Assembly: GCA_039545295.1 (NCBI GenBank)
Contig: BCIK01000006.1
Span: 124,001-188,000 of the forward strand
Length of the DNA: 64,000 nt
Source of the DNA: Udeniomyces pyricola
Taxonomy: Eukaryota; Basidiomycota; Tremellomycetes; Cystofilobasidiales; Mrakiaceae
Direction of reading: 5' to 3'
In this document: piece after piece, positions 36,701 to 48,963 of the stretch
How the letters are laid out: each line of letters starts with the position of its first letter
Numbering within the stretch: the first letter of the stretch is position 1
The notes under the pieces: generated by a model
Databases searched by the model: none
What the model saw: the letters and a program-made list of their open reading frames with translations, nothing else
What the model was told of the DNA's origin: nothing
Program-made: the position numbers and the translations under genes

Positions 36701-39700
36701 GGATACCTGGTGAAACAAGCGATTCGGTCGAGAGAAGAGGAGCGAACAAAAGGTAGAGGACGCCCAGTTCAGCACGACATCTTAGCAGAGCGCACACACC
36801 AATATACATCTCACCCCGGATACGGGTCGTCACACGTACCAAAGCAGGGGTAGACACAACCAGATAGGATGGAGGCGATGAACCCGAAGATGTAGTAGTT
36901 CTTCTCCTGCTTGTTGATGATGGCCATGCGTCGGAAAATGGTTGGATAAGAGAGCACAGGTCCTCGCTCGCTCTCGCCTTTCATGCGCTCCTGAATTATC
37001 TTGCTCGAGATACTACCGCGGGTCGAGGTCCGGGCCAGCAGCTGAGGCTTCTCGTGCGCCGCGAAAGCCTCGGCTTGTTCGGGAGTGAAGATCTTCTTCT
37101 CAGGATCGTTGGCGGCTTCGGGTTGAGGGGAGTCGGCAAGGGTGTCGGCGTCTTCCTGGGTGGCGAGCTTTTGGGCGAGGACGAGTTGAGAGTAGGGTCC
37201 CTCTGTATCGAGAAGTTCGTTGTGGGTTCCTTGCTCAAGAACCTCACCATGACCCATGACAAGAATCTATAAGGAGACTAAAGCCATGTCAGCCAACACA
37301 TTCAGGTTTCAGAAAGGAGTGAACATATCAGGGCAGGATGTCAAGGTCTCATCGCACCTTGTCAGCATCCTTGATCGTGGACAACCTATGCGCAATGGCG
37401 ATGGTCGTTCGTCCTTGCGAAGCCTTGTCGAGCGCGTCTTGAACGATGCCCTCTGATGTCGTGTCAAGTGCACTAGTAGCTTCGTCCAGCAAAAGAATGC
37501 GAGGATCCGAAACGATTGCCCGAGCGATGGCACATCGCTGCTTCTGACCACTGTTAAATACACACGTACACGTAAGGAGACCGAAACAAAGGCGTGTGAG
37601 CCACACATGTTCGCGCGAGACAAAAGAAAAAGAGAGACACGTCAAGATCAAGAGCGGACGCACCCAGAGAGGAGCATGCCAGACTCGCCGACCATGGTAT
37701 CATAACCATCCGTAAGCGCCTCGATGAAACCGTGGGCGTTGGCTTTGACGCACGCCGCCTTGACGAGCTCCAGCTTTTCCTCCGGGGAAGCATGTTCCAT
37801 TGGAGTACCGATGAGTCCATACTCGATGTTGCCTCGGACGGTCGTGGCGAAGAGGACAGGTTCTTGGGAAACGAGGCCTACAAGTCCAGCGACGCGATGC
37901 ACAGATCAGCATTGGAACTGGATAGGGTATAAGGCGCGCACACCAGCGACAGTCGCAGATAGTACTAGAAACGTCACACTAACCAATTTGCTGTCGCAGC
38001 CAGTTGACGTTGAGCTTCTTGATATCGACACCGTCAAGCCTGACAGTTCCCGCAGTAGGATCGTAGAAACGCTCGATGAGGGCAATCACAGTCGATTTAC
38101 CACTGCCCGAAGACCCAACGAGAGCGCAGCTCTTGCCGGCAGGGAAGGTGACGGAGAGACCCTTGCCTTGAAGGATGGGTACTCCCGGTCGCGATGGGTA
38201 ATGGAAAAGGACGTCTTCAAACTCGATGTTACCTTGCACGGTTGCGGGCTTGAGTCCCTCTTCTGAAAGCGAGTCGATGGTGGGGACTGATGGAGAAGAA
38301 CCGGTGAGTCAGCACAGTATCCGGGCGGTTGAACTTGAGCGTCGAAGAGAGAACGAGGAAGCTCACTCCGATCCATGGTCTCGAAAAGCTTGGCAGCCGC
38401 AGCCCGAGCGTTGTTGATGGATTGAAGCTCGGGGGCAAGCATAGCAAGCGAGAAGGAACCGATGAGGATAGAGGTGAAGACAGTGACGACAGTACCAGCG
38501 TTGGCTTGGTTTCGATTGATCAAAATGACACCTGTAATGATGAGCAAGGTAAGGAAGTCAGCGAGCTGCAGATCAGAAGCTGAGGAAACAACCAAGATTC
38601 GTGAATGTGGTGTGAAGATTGAGGGGAACTGAGAGAATCACTCACCGAAAACAAAAGCGAGAGCGTAACTGTTCATAACCACCCAGGAGCAAAAAAAAAA
38701 AAAGGAGGAGAAAAAAGATGAGAGTCGGCTCCCGACTTTGAGGCTCGAAGGGGAACTAAAGGAGAAGCGGACCTGGCATAGATGACCTGTGAATAGATTG
38801 CAGTGCGGTGTAGGGAGAAGCATTCAGTGAGTGATGCAGGGGGATTTTTACGTAAAGTAATCGTTTCAAATTCCCGCCAACGAAGATGTAACAGGAGTGC
38901 CAACTCACAAAGAACATGATGCCGAGTCCAACTCCAGTAACCATACCGTTCTTGATGCCGACAATTAGGGACTCGGCAACAAGATCGTCGAACTTCTTGG
39001 CCAACCGGTTTTGGGTACCAAACGACTGGGCAATTCGAATAGTACTGCAAGAATCACGGAAGAGCAAGTTTAGAGGCTGGAAGAATCTTGCTCACGAGAG
39101 AAACCGGTAGCGAGAACCAACTCACGAGATGACTTCCTCAGCAAGACTACCACTGTTGGCGACGGCCTTGAGAGCCGCCGCCTTGTACGCAGTAGCAAAC
39201 TTGCCCATAAAAGCACCGGTGATGACGATACAAGGCAGGACAGACGACATGGCAAGGGCAAGACGCCACGATTGAGTGAAGGCGAGAATGAAACCGGTGA
39301 AGAAGGTGGCGATGTCTAAAGGTTCACGATCGGGCGAGAAGTCATGTTACCAAAGATGCAACTTGGAAGAGTAGGACCTAACGTAATCACGAGATAGCAC
39401 TTACAGGAGACGGCAATAGGAATCTTTTCCGAGACTCCCGATTGAACGAGATCAGTGTCGACCTGGATTCGAGTGGCAACTTCTCCAGCACCAAGCTATG
39501 GTTCGGCAGAGAACGATAGAAAGACGTCCTGAAGGTTAGCCTGGAAGCGCAAAGAAAGCGAAAAGAGAAGAAGACGCAGAGCAAGGGCTAGAATCGAGCG
39601 CACCGTATCGAAAAAGGCGGGATCTTGGCGTAAGACCGACTTGAGATAGTTTTCTCGAACTCGCCTACTGGTAACCTCACCAGTGTAGACCCAAATTCCC

Positions 39701-40552
39701 ATGTAAATGTATGTCGCGAGACCCATACCAATGCCGATGATGCTGATCGTATGGCGATAAAAGCGGCCCCACATAAGGGAGACAGAGTGTGGAAGGTTAG
39801 CTCGGACCTCAACCATATCATGCCACGATTGACAAGTCTAGCGACCACCATGAACATGACTCGAGTGAGAGCAAGAAGACTCGCATAAAAGTGCGAGTGA
39901 TAACACAAAGATTGATACAATGCGACTCACGTCAGATACAGAGCGTCCCGCGCAGCGACACTCTTGAGACTATCCTGTGCGTCGGTGAACACGCTGCGAG
40001 CGTCAGCCGTAGGGTTTTGTTGGATCTCTTGAAGAGTAGTTCCAAAAGCAACGAAACTAAATCGAACATGAAACGTGTCGGGCGATAGTCAGCAATCAGA
40101 GGACAAGCGAGCCGTGCGTAATGGGAAGAGGGCGATCGGAGCGCCAGAAAGCGGGTGGTTGTGTTGTCAGTTGGAACTCACCTGCCAGTAAGCTTTCCGA
40201 ACAAGAGAGTCATCAACGGTTGAGCTGCTCCAGCAGCAATGGCGGCGATGAGACCGAGGAAGTTGAAGATGGCCTCGATCCGCGTGGTGAAACGGAAGAG
40301 TTGGAGAAGACCGACGGGCTTGCGCTTCTTGTCTTCGCCCTCGCCTTGAACATCGATAGCGGCGGCTTCTGTTGTGGTAGCATCGATAGCGACGGCGGTA
40401 CCTCCACCGCCGATGGCTCCTGCTTTGGTGTCAACGTCGCGAGTACGTCGTGACCAATGATGGCGCTTGGCCGGTTGCGAGCCCATGTCGGGCGCAGGTG
40501 GGTTGCCGATCGGTGAATGGCTTGTTGGGTCTGATGACGACGTGCTCGACAT
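33776..40552 (-). CDS. ABCB-type full ABC transporter (P-glycoprotein/Ste6 class)
   Basis: Twenty-six minus-strand exons give 4056 nt, 1351 residues: 40182..40552, 39931..40056, 39604..39742, 39405..39495, 39126..39315, 38909..39044, 38773..38786, 38646..38668, 38367..38531, 37984..38286, 37664..37877, 37358..37550, 36840..37266, 36689..36706, 36446..36574, 36210..36353, 35964..36098, 35725..35874, 35540..35628, 35337..35429, 35203..35209, 34845..35125, 34614..34740, 34322..34507, 34098..34210, 33776..33967. The layout is TMD1-NBD1-TMD2-NBD2. NBD1 has Walker [10 protein letters not shown] (476-484), LSGGQKQR (about 589-596) and [15 protein letters not shown]2 has GGSGCGKST (about 1139-1148), LSGGQKQR (about 1249-1256) and [12 protein letters not shown], with HRLS switch histidines in both, so both ATP sites look competent. 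The N-terminal 90 residues are polar and cytosolic. Relatives export drugs, lipids or lipopeptide pheromone; the substrate cannot be read from sequence. Confidence 0.93.
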
Positions 40553-42154
40553 GGCGAATGCAAGAGAATGAATGCGGGTTGTGTTAGGTCGTTGGATGGA
40601 GGCAGAGATCTGGGTTGGGTCGGTTGATGGGAGAACAAGCGGGTCGTGAGGGAAAGGGGAAAGGGAAGAGAGCACGCGAGGGATAGGACGGTCGAGCTTG
40701 GAGACGAGGGATGGGCGAGTGTATGCAACCTAGGGAGAAGAGACCGCAAAGGATACAATCGATCAGATGCAGGAGAAGGCAAACTCGGATGGAAGTCGAG
40801 TGGTCGAGTGTTGATACTGAGTATCTGAGAGGTGGTGGATGGGGGGATGGAAAGTGGAACATGGAATCATGTTCATGAGGAGGGAGCTCGGAGCCTGCGG
40901 CAGGTCGAGTTGTGGCAAGTCGGTGGCCGAAGCCCGAGGGACGTCGCCGGACGCGAGCGACTAGCGAGACGTTGAGCGTGTCGATTTGGCCGACAGCGCT
41001 CAGCGTTCTGCCGTCGACGCCGCCGCTGCTAATCCATCTGACGGCCTGACAGGCGCACAACGCGCACAACATCGACGGATCGTACGACAACACGATAATC
41101 CTCGAGCGCTCGAGCCGTCGCGTCTGCACCCCGCGCGGGTCTGGTTGATAGCTAATTGATCTCAGTCAGATTCTTGACGACAAGTGCGACTAAAATTGAC
41201 TCATTATGCGACCTCGCTTATATATGAGGTCCTATATTTGTACAAGATTGAAGCTCGGCGCTCGAAGGCGGCCTGCATCACAAGTCAGACCGACGCTCGA
41301 CGCGGTCTGACGATCTGACGATCTGACGTCTGACAAGCGCGCGCACGCGGGCCAAGTCATTTAGCGCACAACTGAGGAGAGGTTGTCGGTTCCGTCGACG
41401 TGCCGGATGTGAGATTTGAAACCACGGCTCGAGCGCTGGCTTGTGATCATGATCAACATGATGTTCGAACTCCAAGATATATATGCGGGGCCTAGGAGAG
41501 AGGAAAGGAGGAAACGGATAGGAAGGGGGGGGGGGTTCTGAGCTATATGATCTGGATTGCATGCATCTTTCATCTCCCGACGTAATCACGAACTAAAGAT
41601 CTTTCAGCTAATCGTTGTAGATGATTGCTCCTCTACAGTTCGCTGATACAACGAGTTTTAGTATCGAGAGAAGTGCACGACCGACGTTGCATCTGCACTG
41701 ACACCTCAGGCCCACATGAACAAACGGCGCTGGCTCTACAACCTCATTAACCGCTCACAACCAAGTACAGAACTCACTAGTTCGTCTGATGATGAGATAA
41801 CCATGCGCCGCGCGCTCACATCTCGTTCCTTTCAGTTCTCATGATCAGCTCACTCGTCGTCTGCACGCGACTGAATCTCTCATCCATACGCAGAGGTGGC
41901 ATGGACTGCAGATGATGAATCGACGAAATTGAGTGTAGAATAATATATAATAAGCAGTGAAAGGCCGGCCAAACTGTTGCGGGCATATCCGATGTCCGGT
42001 TATTAGGAAGCACGTCTCTTTGCGACTTCATGAGTCCTTTCCCACCCAAAAACTCCCTCCACTTACTACTACTCCTCACATATTCCCGTTGCTTCCCCCC
42101 ATCATTCCTCCCTTTACTCCCACTACTACTCTCCTTCGACGCACTCTGTCCGTC
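40553..42154. promoter_or_regulatory. Divergent intergenic region ABC transporter / DsbA-like
   Basis: 1.6 kb with no credible gene. It holds the promoters of the ABC transporter (left) and the DsbA-like gene (right). Positions 41275-41345 carry a short direct repeat of the unit TCTGACGA and CpG-rich sequence. A TATATATGCG element lies near 41478. 41930-42150 is AT-rich and then CT-rich just before the DsbA-like start. Confidence 0.5.
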
Positions 42155-43904
42155 ATGACTAGCGCCACCACCAGCCGCACCATCAAACTCGACATCACCA
42201 GTGATGGTACGTGATTGTCTTTGAGAGACAGCTTTCCTCATGCTGCACTCTTTCGCTGACATGGACTTGGCCCGGAAACGTCAATTGCGATTACTTGTAG
42301 CCATCTGCCCGTTCTGCTTGTACGTGCCTCGTCTCAAACTCGTTGGTGCACATGCGTGCATTCATCTGCTGATGTCAACCCTGCTGATCAATTTGATCGC
42401 TTATTGTGTCAACATGCAGCATGTTCGTCCTGCCTCGCTACGTGTTCTTCCTTCGGCCAGTGCCCCCCCTTACTTTCATGCTGACAAAGCCGGCGTTCAC
42501 TCTTGACTTTGCCCGACCGTCGACTGCGCTTCCTCTTCTTTCCGATTCTACCGGACCCCCATCATATCGTTCTGCCCCTCTCTTCCACCGCCTCCTCTTC
42601 CTCCTCTTACATCACATCTAACACCTACTAGTGGTCTCCGCAAGATTGAAGCTGCCATCAAAAACGTCAAGGCCAAAACACCAGAGGTTGATTTCGCCAT
42701 CCAGTATGCTCTCACGTCATCATCCCTCATCAAACGCATGAGCTGATTGATCAGGCCATCGATAACCTTTACATCGCGACTCACTTCCTCCGTACTCAAG
42801 CTGAACCTTATGGAAAACTTTCCTTGCTTGACCTCCATGGTCTTTCCTTCCAGGTTCCATCCGTTCCTTCTCGACCCCACGCTCGGCAAGACGCCGACGA
42901 ACAAGCGTGCACGCTACGAAGCCAAGTTTGGGGGCAAAGAGCGTGTCGCAGCGATGGAGGTCGCCATGAAGGAAAGAGCAAAAGAAGTCGGCATCAACTT
43001 GTCAGTCCCTCTTAGTTTCTCTCTCGATCCCTTGAGATCCTGTCTTAGTTCGTTTCGATGTGTGGCTGCAGTAATCTCAAGCGGCCTCGCAGGGAACGCC
43101 AGGGGAAAACCTCTGTACAAAGAAACGTAAAGCAACTTCAAACTGATTACATCTCGTTCTCTCCCTCTCTCTCTCATCGCACGACCTTTTCTTTTCATGC
43201 TCACGCTTACGTACACTCGTTAGGTCATACGGTGGAGAAGTTCGTCAAACGCACGACGCCCATCGACTCGTGACGCTCGCTTACAACAAGGGTGGTGAGG
43301 ATATGCAGCTCAAGCTTCTCAACCGCCTCTTCGAGGTGAGTCCATGACACGTTGTCGAATTCTTAGCGCCTTCTATCCCATGACGTAGTTCCTCATCCTG
43401 TCAGCACGACGGAACAGAGAAACGGTCTACAGTAAACAAACTAAAGACTTATTTTCTTGCCTCCTGTGCTTAACCGTGGTCTTCTCGTCTGATCGGTCAT
43501 CATTACAGGGCTACTTTGAGCAAGAAAAGGATGTCGGTGATGTCGAATTTCTCGCTCTGCATGCTGTCGAATCGGGTCTGTTCGACTCAACCGAAGAGGT
43601 TCGTTCAAACCCCTCCCTCCCCCTTCTCTTTCCACTTGCCCCAATTCGTCTCTTACTTTACATCTCATCCCTTTCTCCTTCCGCCTTCCTACCCATCCCC
43701 CTTCTCTTTACCCAGGCCAAGACCTTCCTTTCTTCTTCCGCCCTTGACGCCGACGTCCAAGCCGCCTACAAGCGCGCCCAATCGCTCGGCATTTCCGGCG
43801 TGCCCTTCACCGTCATCGACAAGCGCTACGGCGTCTCGGGCGCCCAGGAAATCGAGACGTTTACCCAGATCTTGGAGAAAGTCGTCAAGGGGGAGGAACC
43901 TTGA
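42155..43904 (+). CDS. DsbA/FrnE-family thioredoxin-fold oxidoreductase
   Basis: Exons 42155..42206, 42301..42319, 42632..42703, 42854..43000, 43224..43335, 43509..43598 and 43716..43904 give 681 nt, 226 residues. A beta strand (TIKLDITSD) leads into the active-site motif C20-P-F-C23, then a long helical insert (KRARYEAKFG, HDAHRLVTLAYNKGGEDMQL) and the thioredoxin cis-proline region GVPFTVIDKRYGVSGAQ, typical of the DsbA-like FrnE/2-hydroxychromene-2-carboxylate isomerase superfamily. No signal peptide is visible, so it is probably cytosolic or mitochondrial rather than ER. Bacterial and fungal relatives are annotated as polyketide-type oxidoreductases or thiol oxidoreductases; the substrate is unknown. 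Exon 2 is only 19 nt and carries both active-site cysteines. Its placement is forced by the CPFC motif and by phase. Confidence 0.85.
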
Positions 43905-44650
43905 TCTGGCGGAGGATCGATAGTTGCGGAGTAGTTGAATAGGCCTGATTCGATTTCCTCTTTTTTTCTCATGGCTCGTGGCATGGAGAGAGAGAAAGAG
44001 GGGGGGAGAGAGGGGAGGGACGACCGATGATCTGGTTAGGTGGTCTGCATGTTGTCTCATTCCTTTTCTTGGCCTTTTCCTTTTACTTTGTGATCTCTTT
44101 TTCTTCTTCTTTCTCTTCTTTCTCTTCTCTCTCTCTCTCTCTCTCTTTTTTTCTATCTTTGATTCGATCTGGTCCGGTTTCTGTTGCTTGGATAAATGCG
44201 GTGTTGCTCAATCCTATCGACGTCGATCATATCAGCAACTACTTTGATCTCCCGAACTCGTTGCCTATAACAGTTCTTAATACGTACCGTCAGGACTCGC
44301 AATAGTCTAGGAACGTTTGGCAGACAAATTTCTTGCTTTGTGAACGTGCGCGCGTGGTGTAAAATGGATATCGATCGGCTTGCTGCGACAATCCACTTCG
44401 TCCATCTAAAACAACTGTCTTTCCATCTTGTGTCTTTTTTTCTTCTTTCTTTCTTTTTTTTTTTACTTCTAATGATCCTATTGTGAGAAAAAGAAGAAAC
44501 CATTCACGACAACCACATGCATAACCGCGAAGCAAGCCGTTTCAAGGGGTCCATTTCTCCAAGTTCATCATGCCCCTCTTAGTCCCCTCTTCACCTCGTG
44601 AAATCTTTCATTCATCCATTCGCCCGTCTCTTTTTCTGTTTTGGCTTTTT
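43905..44650. other. Convergent intergenic region DsbA-like / DNAJC3-like
   Basis: Contains a T/C-rich stretch on the plus strand (44068-44160, including a CT repeat near 44127-44145) and a second one near 44430-44466. These probably belong to the 3' UTR/terminator area of the DsbA-like gene. No gene is seen. Confidence 0.6.
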
Positions 44651-47211
44651 TTAAAAGCTAAATTTGAAGCCACCACCGCCATGGCCACCTTGGTACTGCT
44701 GGTGCTGGAAGAACGGCTGTCCTCCATGATGGGCAAAGGGGTTCTGGTAGTGATGGTGATGCTGCTGTTGCTGTTGTTGATCGTTAGGGTCGTCGCCATT
44801 GTCAAACCGAGCTTTGAGGTCTGAGAAGAAGTAAACGAAAACGGAAAGAGGTAGAGGTGAGCAGTCAGGATGTAGGGAAACGAAGGAAGTTAGAAAGAGG
44901 AACAGGATAAGGACGAGGATACGAGCCAAGAAAAGGCCACACTCCCTTTCCCCCTCCCACCCCCCCTCCTTCCATGCCCAGCCATAGAGTCTGCATCGAC
45001 ATACCAGGGTTTGAGAGGACTTCGTACGCTTCATTGAGCGCCGCCATCTTAGCTTCAGTCCCACCCTTGTCCGGGTGGGCCGTTTTGCTCGCTTTGCGGT
45101 AGGCCTTCTTGATCGTCCGAGCATCGGCATCGCGGGAGACACCCAGGACCTGTGATGAGTGGGAAAAAGATACACGCATCAGTAAATATTCATCATACAA
45201 AAAGACAAGCAAAAAGCTTTCCCTGTAGCCCCCCCCCCCCTTCCCTCCTACCCAAGCAAGCATAAACCATTCACAAGCTACCCGTCCCCTCTTCCTGTCC
45301 GATGTTGCATATACCCGTCTCTCACTCACCTTATAATAATCCTTAGCTTTTGAGATTTTGAGCAACTTCTGAGCCTTCAGCGTCCTCTTCCTCACATCAT
45401 CATCGCTCCTTCCTCCATTCTCAAAAGCCTTCTCCAACACCCTAACGGCCTCCTCCCAAGCTTCTTCCTTCATCAACCTCTCTCCCTTTCCAACTAGTCC
45501 GTCAACGTTCTCCGGGTCCATCTTCAACGCCTCTTCGCAGTAGGTCTTTGATTTCGAAACTTTGCCGAGGTGAATGTTGGCTTTACAGGCTGATGCATGG
45601 AGTCTCAGACGCGGCCGGGAGAGCAGCAGGGTCGAGGGAAGAGTTGAAGGAAGGATGGAGCTAAGATGGGAGGCGTAATAGGTCGAGAGAAGGGAGTCGA
45701 ATTCGGTAATGAGCCCGGGCACGGTTGTCGTGCCGATGAGGAGGGTTAGAGCCGCATCTTCCTGTTTAGATGTTGACATGGCGTTGTTCAGTTTGGCAAA
45801 GTCTGTTGATTTGACAAATGGGAAAAAGAGAGATGGCAAAGGAACGATGTTCGACGTTAGCTCATGTCTTCAGCCAGCCACAAACTAAAGTCGCGTCGAC
45901 TCGTGGCTCTCAAAATATATATATTTTTAATATAAAAAAAACAGATAAATGAAAATGTCGAACCCTTCTGCATCCCTTTCAAGCTCTTGAGCATTTTTCT
46001 ACATTGCTTCGAATCTGGGTCGTAATGGAGACACTGTTTGAGATGGGACAGCGCCGTATCCTGTGACGAGGGAAGGAGAAAGAACGAAAGGGTAGCCGCT
46101 TGAATGGACAGGTTGGAGTCGCCAGGAGAAAGAGCCGTCAACCGCCTAGAAGTAGAAGGAAATATGTCATCACAAGCATCAGTACACCGCAGCTTTGCAA
46201 GGTCCAAATTCGAATCCAAGCGCGAGGTTCTGACCGGCCAAGAAAACGAGGAGCAATGGTTTCTCACGTTAATTCTCCCGTACCGTCGTCCAAATTTCCC
46301 TCTCCAAACCAACACCGTGCGCGGATCTCCCTGGCCTCAACCAGGTTTGGGCTGATGGCGAGGACGATCGTCGACTTTTCTACCCCCATCTCCCATTTCG
46401 AGTACTTGGCTGCTTTGCGAGCGGCTGCGAGGGAGAATTCGGCCGTATCAATCGAGGCGAGCTGCGGGAGGGGCGTGACAAGCGAAACAAGTAACCAAGA
46501 AGCCATACAAGTAGCAGGATCACCAGAGCAAACACGTTAGATGATTGTGAATCACTCTGAACCTTGGGAAGGTGATGGTGTTTCAACTAGACTGACCATG
46601 GTCGTGGCTGATTCGTCCTTGGGTACAAGGGCGAGGAAGGCTCGGAGGGCATCCCGAGCCCTGTTGAAGTTACCCTCTTTGAGGCGAATCTTAGCCTTTT
46701 CTAGATGAGCCTAGGAATGTCAGGGGAAACCCATCTTGCTGAGTTTATCTCTGGACTGGTCGACAAGACAGGATACGTCATTGCTCTACAGGGATAGGAG
46801 AAAGGCAGACTTACCTTGGAAAAGGAAGGGTTGATACCAAGGATGGCATCAAAGTCATCGAGGGCCGCTGAGCTACGCCCCGAAGAGAGATAGGCAGTAG
46901 CCCGCTTGTAGAGGGTGATGTAGCTTTGGTCCTTTTCTGTGAGTTGGCAGAGACGGGGAAGTGGAAGCTAGGGGGTGTGAGGACGGTTCAAGAAGGGTGA
47001 AGGCGAAAGGTCGGAGGATCAAGAGAGAGGGGGGCGACGAACCGAGGGCGATGGTGAACTCGCGAACGGCGTCCTGGTAGCTGCCCTTTAGAAGGAACGT
47101 GTTGGCTTGCTTGAGGTGAGGAGCGGCCTCATCTGGGGTAGCATGGACGGATGGAGGGAACAAGGAGAGCAGAGGGGCGAGGGCGAGTAATGGGGCCAAA
47201 GGGAGTCGCAT
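44651..47211 (-). CDS. DNAJC3/p58IPK-type TPR and J-domain ER co-chaperone
   Basis: Minus-strand exons 47043..47211, 46815..46936, 46597..46710, 46268..46461, 45964..46145, 45330..45802, 45005..45149 and 44651..44820 give 1569 nt, 522 residues, close to human DNAJC3 (504). It begins with a signal peptide (MRLPLAPLLALAPLLSLFPP, cleavage near SVHA). TPR units follow (AAPHLKQANTFLLKGSYQDA, YKRATAYLSSGRSSAALDDF and others), then a J domain from about 412 to 478 with HPD at 443-445. The C-terminus is Gln/His/Gly-rich and ends in GGGGFKFSF, comparable with the Gly/Phe end of the animal protein. The family works in the ER lumen with BiP/Kar2 during folding stress. No HDEL/KDEL-type retrieval signal is present. 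It shares a short intergenic region with the divergent zinc-finger gene. Confidence 0.9.
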
Positions 47212-47510
47212 GGGGGACGATGAGGGTGAGAGAGATATAGCTAGTGATAGGTGTCTATATGCATGATCACCGCGGTCATCACCTTTCCAAGCGAATCCCA
47301 TCGACCGCCACGTCAAACACCGGCCACATCCCAAGGCTGTGTTATTACCAAGCTACATGCGAACGGATCTCGACCACAGCCAGGCTAGTGGCTGATTGCA
47401 CGAACGTCACATCCTTGGCCTGTCCTTCCTTTCTAATAAACCTCATTCCATCCAACACCAATCTTTCTTGGTCTCGCCCTACCGTCCCCTGTCCTTGAGT
47501 TGCCGCTTCC
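47212..47510. promoter_or_regulatory. Short bidirectional promoter
   Basis: Only 299 bases separate the start codons of the DNAJC3-like gene (minus) and the ZNF830-like gene (plus), so both core promoters and 5' UTRs must fit here. No clear TATA box or unfolded-protein-response element was recognised by eye. Confidence 0.6.
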
Positions 47511-48467
47511 ATGTCCGACGCCCGTTCCCTCCTCCGCGCCAAGAAAGCGACGGCAACCCCTCAAATCCAGCATCCAAACGCGTCTTACTCCGCCTCGGGT
47601 GAACTCCGTTGCAGCCTCTGTGCTGTCAAAGGTGATTGACACATCACTTTGATCCAGGCAACCGATCTAGCTTACTCACTTGTTTGGCTGGGTTCCATCA
47701 TCTCAAACCTCCTAGTGACTCAGTGGACGGCCCATCTCCAATCCAAGCAGCATCGTTCATCCATCGCCCGCCAAAAAGAACAAGACGTCAAACGGGCTGC
47801 CAAACGGCCAGCGTCTACAGCCGCATCCCAAGGCGATTCTCTTTCATCAACAGCATCAGCAGCGACAACAACAGCAGAGAAAAGCCACAAGAAATGTAAA
47901 GTCTCAGAGGAGGAACCGAAAGCTTCAGTGACGACAGGAGCATCCGGTTCAACGCCCATCGACCCTTCCTCCAACCTTCCCTCTGATTTCTTCTCGAATC
48001 CCGCACTTGCACCACCACCACCACCACCACCATCTACTGCTGCTACTCCTTCTGAACCCTCATCCACGACGACAGACGCGACCAAGTCTGCCGACGTGGA
48101 CGACGAACTCTCCCTCTTCCTCTCTTCGATCGCTTCTTCAACCACCGCAGCAACCGCTTCTGCCAATACTACTCCCGCTCCTCCCCCTCTGAAGGAATCT
48201 ATCTACGCTCAATCATCGTACTCTGCTGAACCTACACTCGCGACCGCTCCTGCTGATCCCGAATCGCCCTCAAAGGAGGACGCGGCCGAGACGCGTCGGC
48301 GTCGGGAGCGAGAGGAGAAAGAAGAGATCTTGTCTCGGTTGGAGGAGGAAGAGAGGGCTCAGGAGGATGCGGATGAGAGGGTGTCGGAGATGAAGAGACG
48401 CCTTCAAGCTGTGAAGAGGAAGAGAGAGGAGAGGAAAAAGGCAAAGGAGAAGGAAGGAGGAGCGTGA
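47511..48467 (+). CDS. ZNF830-like C2H2 zinc-finger, coiled-coil protein
   Basis: Two exons, 47511..47631 and 47716..48467, total 873 nt, 290 residues. The intron splits the zinc finger: C34-x2-C37 is in exon 1 and H47-x5-H53 in exon 2 (LRCSLCAVKVTQWTAHLQSK followed by QH). A Ser/Thr/Ala/Pro-rich middle with a poly-Pro run is followed by an acidic-basic coiled coil (about 225-288, RRRREREEKEEILSRLEEEE onward). This arrangement, finger near the N-terminus and helical C-terminus, resembles ZNF830 (CCDC16/OMCG1), a nuclear splicing-associated protein. A basic KRAAKRPAS stretch may be a nuclear signal. The orthology is probable, not certain, as the conserved part is short. Confidence 0.75.
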
Positions 48468-48963
48468 AGAAGGACCAAGTAGAGGAAGAAGGAGTGGCCG
48501 CATATAAAACAAGGGGGGGGGGGGGACGACCTAGAGTCAAGCTTCGATTGGCCAAAGGGACGGATTTTTTTGGTCTTTGATATCTTCAATGCATCTTCGA
48601 GATTCATCAGATAAATTACCAGTCGATCTGAACCTGCAAGCCTCGGTCCGTTTCTCAAATTTCATCCGCGCTCACGGATCGGTGCTGGGAATTGATCCTT
48701 CAAGTCTAGCTTCAGCTCTAGCTCGTAAGACGTTTATACTACCAATTGACATTGGCCATCGTAAACATGGTGAGGTGGGAGAAAATACAACCCGTTCTGC
48801 TACTATTGCTACCACTATTCTGCCCTTGTCGGCCAGCCAGATAACCTCCCTCTCTCACTTCAGCACTGATACTGATCACCACTCATACCTGTCCTCACTG
48901 GACGTCTGGAGTCTCTCTCCCCCTCCTCCTCAGCGAGACTTCCTTCTTCATCGCTTGATGTCT
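48468..48963. other. Convergent intergenic region
   Basis: Between the ZNF830-like stop and the stop of the next minus-strand gene. It has a G run at 48513-48523. A plus-strand frame at 48577-49122 overlaps the 3' end of the minus gene but shows no recognisable protein and is treated as chance. Confidence 0.45.

Noticed and set aside
8469..43904. Secondary-metabolite cluster (FAS + ABC transporter + DsbA-like enzyme)
   Set aside because: The genes are 17 kb or more apart, separated by housekeeping genes (ELP5, PBP1, HEATR5), and FAS1 is the primary-metabolism type; no polyketide synthase, NRPS or cluster regulator is present.
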